From positions 32,443 through 96,442 of the forward strand of contig NZ_BJDR01000005.1 in NCBI RefSeq assembly GCF_005405245.1: 64,000 nucleotides of DNA, written 5' to 3'. The notes under the pieces were generated by a model, which worked only from the letters and a program-made list of their open reading frames with translations, was not told the origin of the DNA and ran no database searches. Position 1 is the first letter of the stretch; each line of letters begins with the position of its first letter. Source of the DNA: Enterococcus nangangensis. Its GTDB lineage: Bacteria; Bacillota; Bacilli; Lactobacillales; Enterococcaceae. A program made the position numbers and the translations under genes. Shown one piece after another: positions 37,908 through 45,897 of this stretch.

Positions 37908-38410
37908 TGCGCCACCTCCTGTAAGATTTTTTTGACAATCGCATCGACACTTTGATGATCGGTGGCAACAACGATTTGACTACTAGTTAAATAAAAACTT
38001 TCACGACTGAAAAATAAAGCAGCGAGCTCCTCATCGTTGCGTTCCACAGCCAGTGGCCGAACATTTTGCCGATCTTGGCGAATTCGTTGAATTAACAAGT
38101 CCACTTGTCCTTTTAAATAGACAACACCTTGCTGTTGTTGTAACAAGTCACGGTTCGCTTTTTGGGTAATAATCCCGCCACCCGTGGCAATCACCCCCGG
38201 TAAACTCAAGGCCTTTTGCAAAACAGCGTGTTCCCGTTGACGAAAAGCGGCCTCGCCAAAGTCAGCAAAATAAGCAGCGATGGGCATGCCTAATTCTGCT
38301 TCCACCAGTTCATCCAAGTCGTAAAAAGTTTGCCCTAAGGTTTGGGCTAGAGCTTGGCCCACGGCGGATTTTCCGGCCCCCATAAACCCTACTAAGACGA
38401 TTGTTTTCAC
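37904..38410 (-). CDS. aroK: Shikimate kinase
   Basis: Phosphorylates shikimate at the 3-hydroxyl. The 168-residue P-loop kinase has G-F-M-G-A-G-K-S-A-V-G (Walker A), D-L-D-E-L-V-E for shikimate and magnesium binding, F-R-Q-R-E and A-T-G-G-G-I-I. The lid contains R-P-L near residue 115. It abuts aroA exactly and overlaps pheA. Confidence 0.96.
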   Translation of the reverse strand: MKTIVLVGFMGAGKSAVGQALAQTLGQTFYDLDELVEAELGMPIAAYFADFGEAAFRQREHAVLQKALSLPGVIATGGGIITQKANRDLLQQQQGVVYLKGQVDLLIQRIRQDRQNVRPLAVERNDEELAALFFSRESFYLTSSQIVVATDHQSVDAIVKKILQEVAQ

Positions 38411-39694
38411 TTATTTTTCCTCAGTCAGGGCTGTGACATCAGCAAAAAAGTGCGGGTATGAAATCGCCACGGCTTCCGGATTTTCTAACTCGCTGGTGCC
38501 TTGGGCAATTAATGCTGCCACTTGCAACATCATGCCGATGCGGTGGTCTTGATGACTGGAAACAGCAGCCCCATGAAGCGGTGTTGGACCATTAATAATT
38601 AAACCATCTGGTGTGGCGGTAATATCCGCACCCATTTTTTTCAGTTCATCAGCGGTGGCATCAATCCGGTTCGTTTCTTTTACTTTCAATTCTTCAGCGT
38701 CAAAAATCACCGTTTGGCCTGTCGCTTGGGTGGCTAATAAGGCAATTACTGGTAACTCATCGATCAAGCGAGGAATAATCTCGCCGCCAATTGTCGTCCC
38801 TTTTAAAGAACTAGTGCGAATCGTAATATCTGCAGCTTGATTTTTTTCGTCAACATTTTCTAAGGTGAAGTCCGCTCCCATTTGTTTTAAGACATCTAAA
38901 ATACCAGTGCGGGTCGCGTTGATTCCCACGTTTTGTAAAGTAATTTCACTATTAGGGGTGATGGCTGCCGCTACTAAAAAGAAGGACGCTGAAGAAATAT
39001 CCCCAGGGACGGTCACGGTTTGACCGGTAAAAGTTTGCGGTCCAGTAACGGTAATAGTTTTCCCATCTACTTCAATAGAACCGCCAAATTGTTTAATCAT
39101 TTCTTCCGTGTGGTTGCGGGAATTTTCTTTTTCAATAATGGTGGATGTCCCGGTTGCTTGTAAAGCCGCAAAAATAATCGCGGATTTCACCTGTGCTGAA
39201 GCGATAGGCATTTCATAATGAAGCGGTCGCAGTTGCGGATTGCCGTCAATCGTAATGGGCGGAAATTCTTTACCATAAGCGCCGGTAATATAAGCTCCCA
39301 TTTGTCGCAATGGAGCCATCACGCGTTCCATGGGGCGTCGATTTAACGAATCATCCCCGTACAGGGTAGCTGACAAGCGTTGGCCGGCTAAAATTCCCAT
39401 CATCAAACGAATCGTCGTCCCGGAATTACCGATAAAAAGCGGCTTATCTGCTTGTTGCAAACCGTGAAAACCCACGCCTTCTACGGTAATCGTGGTGCCG
39501 TCATCGTGAATTTCTACCCCCAGCTCTTTAAATGCACTCAAGGTAGAAAGACAGTCCTCAGCTCTTAAAAAATTATGAATCGTCGTGGTGCCTTGCGCTA
39601 GTGCGCCAAACATAATACTACGGTGGGAAATGGATTTGTCTGCTGGCACGGCTAGTTTTCCCTTTAAGCCGTGGATTTGTTTTACTAATTCCAT
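38411..39694 (-). CDS. aroA: 3-phosphoshikimate 1-carboxyvinyltransferase (EPSP synthase)
   Basis: Adds enolpyruvate to shikimate-3-phosphate. The 427-residue two-domain protein shows [10 protein letters not shown] near residue 18, G-N-S-G-T-T-I-R near residue 90 and N-R-R-P-M-E-R-V near residue 119. The catalytic Asp and Glu region R-L-I-D-E-L-P-V lies near residue 310. Usual length; within the aro operon between tyrA and aroK. Confidence 0.97.
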   Translation of the reverse strand: MELVKQIHGLKGKLAVPADKSISHRSIMFGALAQGTTTIHNFLRAEDCLSTLSAFKELGVEIHDDGTTITVEGVGFHGLQQADKPLFIGNSGTTIRLMMGILAGQRLSATLYGDDSLNRRPMERVMAPLRQMGAYITGAYGKEFPPITIDGNPQLRPLHYEMPIASAQVKSAIIFAALQATGTSTIIEKENSRNHTEEMIKQFGGSIEVDGKTITVTGPQTFTGQTVTVPGDISSASFFLVAAAITPNSEITLQNVGINATRTGILDVLKQMGADFTLENVDEKNQAADITIRTSSLKGTTIGGEIIPRLIDELPVIALLATQATGQTVIFDAEELKVKETNRIDATADELKKMGADITATPDGLIINGPTPLHGAAVSSHQDHRIGMMLQVAALIAQGTSELENPEAVAISYPHFFADVTALTEEK

Positions 39695-39703
39695 GTAAAC
39701 TCC

Positions 39704-40789
39704 TTACTTCACCCGACAATGATAAGAACTATGGGCTAAAATTGTTTGTTGTGCGCGTTTGACGTCCTCAAGATTTTTAAAGGACAACTGTAACACCCCG
39801 ATAATTTCTTCCCGCGTCTCGTGAATTTTAATGTTGACTAAAGAAACGCTAGCTTTGGCGAGAATCCCTGTCACTTCAGCAATGACCCCTGGTTGATCAG
39901 GCACATCGACAAATAAATCGTAAAAAGCCGGAATGGCCCCTTTTTGATGGACTGGTAAACTTTCCCGCGTATCTTTGGCGTTTTCAAAAAAAGCATAAAT
40001 CGCTGCAGCATCTTCTGTCAAGAGGAGCTGGCGCATGGTGTTCATTTTTTTGGTCCAAGTAGCTAATTGGGCCAATAAAATTTCGCGATTACTTAGTAAA
40101 ACATCCCGCCACATGGTGGGATCTGAAGAAGCAATCCGCGTAATATCCCGAAAACCACCGGCGGCAAGTTGCATCGCCCGGGGATGTTCTTGACTAAATT
40201 CGTCCGCTTGGTTGACTAAACCGGCGGCAATAATATGGGGCAAATGCGAAAGCATGCCGGTAATCTCGTCGTGTTCTTGGCTAGAAAGCTCCACATATTT
40301 AGCCCGTGTCCCTTTAAACAGTTCCTGCAAGTGGGCAATTGACGGCGCATTCTTGCCACAAAAAATAAAATAAGCATTTTCAAATAAGTTCACATCTCGT
40401 GCTAAGACGCCTGACTTATGGGAACCCGCCATGGGGTGTCCCCCCACAAAAGTGAAATTGTATCTTTCAGCGCGGGCCATCACCGCTTGTTTCGTACTAC
40501 AGACATCCGTCACGATGACGTTAGCTTTTAAAGAAAGTTGCCCCAGCTCATCTAAATACGTCAGGGCTGCTGCTACCGGCACGGCTAAAATAATTACATC
40601 AGCTTGCATTGCCCCGTCAGCAAAATTGGCGCTAGCTAAATCCACCACGCCGGCCTCTTTGGCGGTAGCTAAACTTGCTAGATTTTGATCCCAGCCGCAA
40701 ATTGTCGCTTGTGGCTGCTCCTGTTTAATAGCTAAAGCAAGGGAGGCTCCGATTAAACCTATACCGGCAATAAAAATATTTTCTTGCAT
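39704..40789 (-). CDS. tyrA: Prephenate dehydrogenase with ACT domain
   Basis: Oxidises prephenate to 4-hydroxyphenylpyruvate for tyrosine. The NAD-binding motif G-I-G-L-I-G-A-S-L-A is at residue 8, followed by V-G-G-H-P-M-A-G-S-H-K-S-G with the catalytic His. The last 70 residues form an ACT domain (D-V-P-D-Q-P-G-V-I-A-E-V), expected to sense tyrosine. The start ATG 40789 has AGGAG seven bases upstream; the longer open frame runs into aroC and is not used. 361 residues. Confidence 0.95.
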   Translation of the reverse strand: MQENIFIAGIGLIGASLALAIKQEQPQATICGWDQNLASLATAKEAGVVDLASANFADGAMQADVIILAVPVAAALTYLDELGQLSLKANVIVTDVCSTKQAVMARAERYNFTFVGGHPMAGSHKSGVLARDVNLFENAYFIFCGKNAPSIAHLQELFKGTRAKYVELSSQEHDEITGMLSHLPHIIAAGLVNQADEFSQEHPRAMQLAAGGFRDITRIASSDPTMWRDVLLSNREILLAQLATWTKKMNTMRQLLLTEDAAAIYAFFENAKDTRESLPVHQKGAIPAFYDLFVDVPDQPGVIAEVTGILAKASVSLVNIKIHETREEIIGVLQLSFKNLEDVKRAQQTILAHSSYHCRVK

Positions 40790-40797
40790 AGTATCTC

Positions 40798-41964
40798 CTA
40801 AAATTCCCGTAATGCTTGGCGATATTCTGCTACACTGGTTTTGAGTTGGGCCAAGGAAGCACAAGGGAATTCTTCTAGCATCGCTTCAGCAATAACTGTG
40901 GCGACAACATTCTTGGCCACAACACTGGCTGCTGGAACCGCCGTACTATCAGAACGCTCCACAGAAGCTAAGTAAGGCTCTTTCGTATCAATATCGACAC
41001 TTTGCAGAGGTTTATATAAAGTCGGAATAGGTTTCATGACGCCGCGAATTACTAAGACTTCACCGTTAGTCATGCCCCCTTCAAAGCCCCCTAAGTTATT
41101 GGACTTACGGGTATAGCCATCTTTTTCATTCCATAAAATTTCGTCCATCACTTGGGAACCAGGGACTTCAGCGGCTTTAAAGCCCACCCCAAACTCGACC
41201 CCTTTAAAGGCATTAATGCTCACCATCGCTTGGGCTAAACGGGCATCTAACTTGCGATCCCATTGGACATAACTGCCGATACCGGCAGGCACGCCGCCGA
41301 CTACAACTTCTACAATACCGCCAATCGTATCACCCTTTTTTTTCGTCTCATCAATTAAGGCCTTCATCTCTTCTTCTACGTTAGGATCCAAGCAGTAAAG
41401 AGGTGAGGCTTCCGCTCGAGTTTTCATTTCACCCACCGTTAAATTATCTGGTACGGCAGCCGCAATACCTCCAATCATGGTGACGTGGGCGGCCACTTCA
41501 ATATCTAAAAGTTTTAATAGCTCTTGGGCTAATGCGCCAATCGCCACCCGCATCGTCGTCTCCCGTGCCGAAGAGCGTTCTAAGACGTTACGCAAATCCC
41601 GGTGTTGATATTTTTGGCCGCCAACTAAATCCGCGTGACCAGGACGAGGACGGGCAACACGGCGGCGGTTTTTAATTTTATCTTCGACATCTTCAATGGC
41701 CATAATTTCGGTCCAGTTTTTCCAGTCGCGGTTTTCTACCGTCATGGTTAAAGGCGAACCTAAAGTAGCTCCATGGCGCAAACCAGAAGTAATTTCCACT
41801 TGATCTTTTTCAATTTTCATCCGGCCGCCCCGGCCATAGCCTCCTTGACGCAAGGCTAATTCTTGGTTAATCGCCGCTAAATCGATGGGCACCCCCGCCG
41901 GTAAGCCTTCAATCATGGCGGTGAGTTTTGGTCCGTGGGATTCTCCTGCTGTTAAGTAGCGCAT
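40798..41964 (-). CDS. aroC: Chorismate synthase
   Basis: Makes chorismate from EPSP with reduced FMN. Signatures are in place: G-E-S-H-G-P-K-L at residue 7, [19 protein letters not shown] near residue 103, and [14 protein letters not shown]. The 388-residue length is normal for the Gram-positive type. It abuts aroB and precedes tyrA by eight bases. Confidence 0.98.
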   Translation of the reverse strand: MRYLTAGESHGPKLTAMIEGLPAGVPIDLAAINQELALRQGGYGRGGRMKIEKDQVEITSGLRHGATLGSPLTMTVENRDWKNWTEIMAIEDVEDKIKNRRRVARPRPGHADLVGGQKYQHRDLRNVLERSSARETTMRVAIGALAQELLKLLDIEVAAHVTMIGGIAAAVPDNLTVGEMKTRAEASPLYCLDPNVEEEMKALIDETKKKGDTIGGIVEVVVGGVPAGIGSYVQWDRKLDARLAQAMVSINAFKGVEFGVGFKAAEVPGSQVMDEILWNEKDGYTRKSNNLGGFEGGMTNGEVLVIRGVMKPIPTLYKPLQSVDIDTKEPYLASVERSDSTAVPAASVVAKNVVATVIAEAMLEEFPCASLAQLKTSVAEYRQALREF

Positions 41965-41965
41965 C

Positions 41966-43045
41966 TTATTCCTCCTCTAAAAAGTCTAATAGTGTCGTTA
42001 TGGGTACACTGACAATTTTGGCTTCGCCAATTTTTGTTAATAAAATAATTTTAATTTGTTGGCCCCGTGTTTTTTTGTCGTGGGTAATGGCGGTAAAGAG
42101 TCGCTCTTTGTCCCAGTTTTCATAGCGGGTAGGCAAATGAAACTTCTCAATCATTGCCGTCAACTCTGCCGTAGTACCAGCAGGAGTTAAGCCAATCTTT
42201 TCAGCGTGGCGGGAAATGGCAATCATCCCGATGGCGACCCCTTCACCGTGACTCACTACCCCGTAGCCAGCGGTATTTTCAATTGCGTGGCCGATGGTAT
42301 GACCAAAGTTTAACGTCAACCGGCTCCCTTGATCTAAGACATCTTCTTCTACCACGTGACGTTTTACTTCTAGGGCTAAGGTGATAATCTCTTCGGCATG
42401 AGTCAATAAATCTTCTTCATCTTGCAGCTCTAACAAGCGTTGCCATAAATGGGCATCGGCAATGGCGCCACATTTTAAAATTTCGGCAATCCCTTCTCGC
42501 ACCCGGCGCAGCTCTAAGGTTTTTAACACCTCTGGATCAATCAAGACGCCTTCTGGTTGGGTAAAAGTCCCTACTAAATTTTTGGCCTTTTGCGTATTGA
42601 CGGCGGTTTTTCCGCCGATACTGGAGTCCACTTGAGCTAACAAGGTGGTAGGGATTTGTAAAAAATGAATGCCTCGCATATAAGTTGAAGCGACATACGC
42701 AGCGAGGTCCCCCATCACGCCACCGCCTAAAGCAATGACACCGTCACTACGGGTAAAGCCTTCATCGGCTAAAAAATCGTAGAGTTCACTAGCTTGCCTT
42801 AAAGATTTACTCTCTTCACCGGCCGGCACGACTTTTAAACACACATCAAAGCCAGCTGCTTTTAAATTTGCCACTACTTCGTTAGCATAAAGCGGTGCGA
42901 CATTGGTATCGGTAATCAGCGCAATTTTTTCTTGCGACCAAAGACTTTTTACCCAAGCGCCAACTTTTTTTAAGGCTCCTCGTTGAATAATAATTTGGTA
43001 TTCATGTTCTGGAATATGAACAGTTAACATTTTTTTACTTGCCAT
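41966..43045 (-). CDS. aroB: 3-dehydroquinate synthase
   Basis: Cyclises DAHP to 3-dehydroquinate using NAD and a metal. The 359-residue protein has P-A-G-E-E-S-K-S-L, the NAD loop [30 protein letters not shown] and the metal ligands in [12 protein letters not shown] and H-G-E-G-V. All catalytic residues appear present, which matters because a degenerate relative lies at 60305-61318. Confidence 0.97.
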   Translation of the reverse strand: MASKKMLTVHIPEHEYQIIIQRGALKKVGAWVKSLWSQEKIALITDTNVAPLYANEVVANLKAAGFDVCLKVVPAGEESKSLRQASELYDFLADEGFTRSDGVIALGGGVMGDLAAYVASTYMRGIHFLQIPTTLLAQVDSSIGGKTAVNTQKAKNLVGTFTQPEGVLIDPEVLKTLELRRVREGIAEILKCGAIADAHLWQRLLELQDEEDLLTHAEEIITLALEVKRHVVEEDVLDQGSRLTLNFGHTIGHAIENTAGYGVVSHGEGVAIGMIAISRHAEKIGLTPAGTTAELTAMIEKFHLPTRYENWDKERLFTAITHDKKTRGQQIKIILLTKIGEAKIVSVPITTLLDFLEEE

Positions 43046-43051
43046 CCTTTT

Positions 43052-44077
43052 TTATGCTTCAATTTGTTTAATTTTTTTCATGGCGTCAACTAAAATATCG
43101 ACTTCTTGCATCATCTTTAAGTACGTCTTTTCGTTTAAGGATTGTTGACCATCAGACCAAGCATTAGCTGGATCTGGATGAATCTCCACAATCATCCCAT
43201 CCGCGCCTGCTGCTACTCCGGCCCGCGCCATGGGAGCAACTAAGTCCCAGACTCCAGTCCCGTGACTTGGATCGACGATAATTGGAAAGTGACTTAACTT
43301 TTTAATTAAAGGCACGGCGCTTAAATCAAAGGTGTTGCGAGTCATAGGTTCGTAGGTCCGAATTCCCCGTTCAATGAAAATCACTGGACTTTTATCTTGA
43401 ACCGCGATGTATTCAGCAGCGTTCAACCATTCGTCTATTGTACCAGAGATTCCGCGTTTTAGCCCGATTGGTTTTCCGGTTTTGCCTACTGCTTGCAATA
43501 ACTTGTAGTTTTGCATATTGCGAGCGCCAATTTGTAAAATATCGCTGTAAGCGGCCACCATCTCAATGTGACTTTCATCCATCACTTCGGTAATCACCTT
43601 CATGTCTAGCTCATCAGCAGCTTGGCGAATGTATTTTAAACCTTCTTCTTCTAAGCCTTGGAAAGCGTATGGCGAAGTCCGAGGTTTGAAAGCACCGCCA
43701 CGTAAAATTTGAGCGCCACCAACTTTAGCCATCCGCGCAGTTTCTCTAATTTGTGCTAAGCCTTCAATGGAACAAGGGCCGGCCATGGTGACAAAAGAAC
43801 CGTCACCAATTTTTACGCCATCCACATCCACGACCGTATCTTGCGGATGAAATTCACGAGAAGTTAACTTGTAGCTTTTTGAAATTTTAACGGAACGTTC
43901 TACGCCTTCGTAAGCATTAAAGCCATCCGTAGCAATTTTTCGCGTATCGCCTTTCACGCCAATGACTACGTGTTCACTCCCTTGATCCACGTTGACATCT
44001 AAACCAGCTTCTTTAATTTTTTTCACCACATGGGCAACTTGTTCTTTGGTAGCGTTGTTTTTCATAATAATAATCAT
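43052..44077 (-). CDS. aroF: 3-deoxy-7-phosphoheptulonate synthase (type I-beta)
   Basis: First step of the shikimate pathway, from erythrose-4-phosphate and PEP. The first 70 residues form the ferredoxin-like regulatory domain found in Thermotoga/Bacillus-type enzymes. The TIM barrel follows with M-A-G-P-C-S-I-E, G-G-A-F-K-P-R-T-S-P-Y and I-V-D-P-S-H-G-T-G. There is no fused chorismate mutase domain. 341 residues; ATG 44077 follows GAGGAA. The regulatory domain predicts feedback control, probably by Tyr or Phe. Confidence 0.96.
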   Translation of the reverse strand: MIIIMKNNATKEQVAHVVKKIKEAGLDVNVDQGSEHVVIGVKGDTRKIATDGFNAYEGVERSVKISKSYKLTSREFHPQDTVVDVDGVKIGDGSFVTMAGPCSIEGLAQIRETARMAKVGGAQILRGGAFKPRTSPYAFQGLEEEGLKYIRQAADELDMKVITEVMDESHIEMVAAYSDILQIGARNMQNYKLLQAVGKTGKPIGLKRGISGTIDEWLNAAEYIAVQDKSPVIFIERGIRTYEPMTRNTFDLSAVPLIKKLSHFPIIVDPSHGTGVWDLVAPMARAGVAAGADGMIVEIHPDPANAWSDGQQSLNEKTYLKMMQEVDILVDAMKKIKQIEA

Positions 44078-44107
44078 CGTATATTCCTCTTTTTTAAATT
44101 TATTTTT

Positions 44108-44971
44108 TTAACTGTTTTCAACAATCGCACGAATTTCAGCGACTGGCATCTTCTGACCCGTCCAAGCTTCAAAGGCCACAGCTCCCTGATACAAAAGCAT
44201 GGGTAAGCCATTACTCGTGGAGCAGCCATTTTTTTCGGCAGCCAACATTAAAGCGGTTTTGCGGGGATGATAAATAATATCGTAAACAAAAACATGGTTA
44301 GGAATGACAACAGCACTGGCTAAAGGACTACCGCTAGGGCCACCTGCCATGCCAACACTCGTCCCATTAACGAGTAAAGTACTCTCAGCTAAAGCACTGT
44401 TCATGGCGACAACATCATGAATATCCAAAAGTTCAATCACGACGGCTGTCTGAGCTTTTACTTCGACAATTTTTTCTTGTAAAGCTTTTTTTTCTTGGGG
44501 ATGGCGCACGGCTAAATTAATTTTTTTAACACCATCTAAGGCGGCTTGGCATAAGATCGCTAAAGCTGCACCACCATTGCCCAAAATGGTAATGGTTTTA
44601 CCGAGGACGTCGACGCTTAATTCTTTTAAACTCGCCATAAAACCTTTGCCGTCGGTGTTATCGCCTATTAAACGATTTTCACGGGGAATAATCGTGTTCA
44701 TAGCGCCAATCAACCGCGCAGCTGGCGTTAATTCGTCCATATACTGACACGCTTCTTTTTTAAAAGGCATGGAGACATTAGCGCCTAACAGATTGAAGGT
44801 GCGGAAACTTTGAATTGCGGCCGCTAGTTCATCTGTTTCCACTTCAAAAGCCAAGTAGCAAGCATCAATGCCTAGTGCTTGAAACGCAGCGTTGTGCATT
44901 TTGGGCGAAATACTGTGTTTAGCGGGATTGGCCAAAAAACCTGCTAAGCGTGTATAACCCGATACTTCCAT
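44108..44971 (-). CDS. aroE: Shikimate dehydrogenase
   Basis: Reduces 3-dehydroshikimate to shikimate with NADPH. The 287-residue protein shows the substrate motif A-K-H-S-I-S-P-K-M-H-N, catalytic Lys in M-P-F-K-K-E, N-T-D-G-K-G-F and the Rossmann G-N-G-G-A-A. ATG 44971 has AAGGAGG upstream. First structural gene of the aro operon, so directly under control of the leader at 44999-45250. Confidence 0.96.
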   Translation of the reverse strand: MEVSGYTRLAGFLANPAKHSISPKMHNAAFQALGIDACYLAFEVETDELAAAIQSFRTFNLLGANVSMPFKKEACQYMDELTPAARLIGAMNTIIPRENRLIGDNTDGKGFMASLKELSVDVLGKTITILGNGGAALAILCQAALDGVKKINLAVRHPQEKKALQEKIVEVKAQTAVVIELLDIHDVVAMNSALAESTLLVNGTSVGMAGGPSGSPLASAVVIPNHVFVYDIIYHPRKTALMLAAEKNGCSTSNGLPMLLYQGAVAFEAWTGQKMPVAEIRAIVENS

Positions 44972-44994
44972 TCAAATTCCTCCTTAGATACACG

Positions 44995-45034
44995 AAAAGG
45001 TGCCCACCATAGCTGAAACTCTACAGTGAACACC
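44995..45034 (-). terminator. Second leader terminator (segments 5:6) before aroE
   Basis: On the minus strand GGTGTTCACTGTAG (45034-45021) pairs with CTATGGTGGGCACC (45012-44999) through 14 pairs, four of them wobble, around an eight-base loop, then four Us. Its 5' arm can instead pair perfectly over nine bases with the 3' arm of the first terminator. Confidence 0.6.
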
Positions 45035-45049
45035 CTAAAAAGCCAAATG

Positions 45050-45118
45050 AAAAAGCCACTGTAGAAAATCATCTACGTGGCTTGTAGTCGTGTCGAAAAG
45101 CTCTAGCCATCATAGATA
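45050..45118 (-). promoter_or_regulatory. Attenuator: antiterminator (2:3) versus terminator (3:4) of the aro operon
   Basis: Segment 3 (45082-45071, AGCCACGTAGAT on the minus strand) pairs with segment 4 (45065-45054, TCTACAGTGGCT) as an 11-pair hairpin with one bulged A, followed by five Us, an intrinsic terminator. Segment 2 (45118-45104) can instead pair with segment 3 over 12 bases with one bulge, preventing it. Segment 2 also pairs with the leader-peptide codons (45181-45167) at 14 of 15 positions. Confidence 0.78.
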
Positions 45119-45165
45119 CAAACGAAAGGTCTGCGCGTCTGTACCCATGAAATCATGAATACAAA

Positions 45166-45222
45166 CTATCTCCAATAGCTAAAGTAATAATTATTCAGTT
45201 GTTTGGGCCGTATATTAATCAT
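45166..45222 (-). CDS. Aromatic leader peptide of the aro operon (18 residues)
   Basis: The minus strand reads MINIRPKQLNNYYFSYWR and stops at TAG. It starts at ATG 45222, eight bases after GGAG, and about 30 bases after the predicted transcription start. Five of the last seven residues are aromatic, with codons TAT TAC TTT AGC TAT TGG, the three end products of the pathway encoded downstream. The codons TTT to TAG form segment 1 of the alternative RNA structures. By analogy with trp and phe leaders of enteric bacteria, ribosome stalling here would prevent the 1:2 helix and allow read-through into aroE. Too short for gene callers. Confidence 0.82.
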   Translation of the reverse strand: MINIRPKQLNNYYFSYWR

Positions 45223-45256
45223 TTAAGACACTCCAAACTCACTTAAGAATGGCTTA

Positions 45257-45285
45257 AGTATATGCTTGTCTCTGGCTGCTGTCAA
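45257..45285 (-). promoter_or_regulatory. aro operon promoter
   Basis: Perfect minus-strand TTGACA and TATACT with a 17-base spacer. Transcription would begin near 45250, giving a leader of about 280 bases before aroE. Confidence 0.9.
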
Positions 45286-45327
45286 TTGTAAATTGCTAAT
45301 TTTTTTATTTTCAGTCGCGAAAAGACA

Positions 45328-45356
45328 AAACAGGAAGCGCGCTGCGCTTCCTGTTT
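45328..45356 (-). terminator. Intrinsic terminator after lepB
   Basis: Perfect 13-base arms AAACAGGAAGCGC and GCGCTTCCTGTTT with a three-base loop, three bases past the lepB stop; the minus strand continues TTTTGTCTTTTC. Confidence 0.9.
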
Positions 45357-45358
45357 GT

Positions 45359-45895
45359 TTATTGTAACCATTTAAGATGCGTGATTGGGGCATATACCAT
45401 CCGCGCTTTTCCTAAAATTTCACTAGCGTCAATGGGACCAAAAGCCCGGGAATCTTTTGATAAACGGCGATTATCCCCCATTACAAAATAATTGGTGGCG
45501 CCTAAAGTCTCACTGCCGGTTAAGTCGGCTAAAGTAAAGCTAGAGGTCAAAGGAATGTGACTATCATCAGTCTCTTTCGTATCGGCCAAAAAGTTTTCTG
45601 CCACCACTTCATCGTTAATATAAAGCTGATCGTCTTTGACGGCGACTTTTTCCCCCGGCAAGCCAATGACTCTTTTGACTAGCGTCGTCCCATCTGGTCG
45701 GGTAAAAACAATTAAATCAAAACGTCTAATTTTAGAAATTTTTTCCATGATTAAAGTATCTCCTGCTTGTAAAACAGGATTCATGGAATTGCCGGCAACG
45801 GGAATCGGAATTAAAATAAAGCCCCGTAAGAGGATGACTAGAACAGCCACCACAAATAGTTGTTTGACGAGAAACCAAAATTTTTCTCGCTTCAT
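45359..45895 (-). CDS. lepB: Signal peptidase I
   Basis: Removes signal peptides at the outer face of the membrane. The 178-residue protein has one N-terminal transmembrane segment (residues 9-28), the Ser nucleophile in V-A-G-N-S-M-N-P, and the Lys general base in L-V-K-R-V-I-G-L-P-G-E. The later motif M-G-D-N-R-R-L-S-K-D-S-R is complete. Short form typical of Gram-positives. It follows ctpA by two bases, so the two envelope proteases are co-expressed. Confidence 0.95.
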   Translation of the reverse strand: MKREKFWFLVKQLFVVAVLVILLRGFILIPIPVAGNSMNPVLQAGDTLIMEKISKIRRFDLIVFTRPDGTTLVKRVIGLPGEKVAVKDDQLYINDEVVAENFLADTKETDDSHIPLTSSFTLADLTGSETLGATNYFVMGDNRRLSKDSRAFGPIDASEILGKARMVYAPITHLKWLQ

Positions 45896-45897
45896 GC

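Noticed and set aside
44995..45015. Minus-strand ATGGTGGGCACC in the aro leader resembles a T-box sequence
   Set aside because: It lacks the ACCGCG/ACCGTG ending, and the leader has no stem I specifier or apical element like those seen in the two trp T-boxes. The sequence is better explained as an arm of the second terminator.
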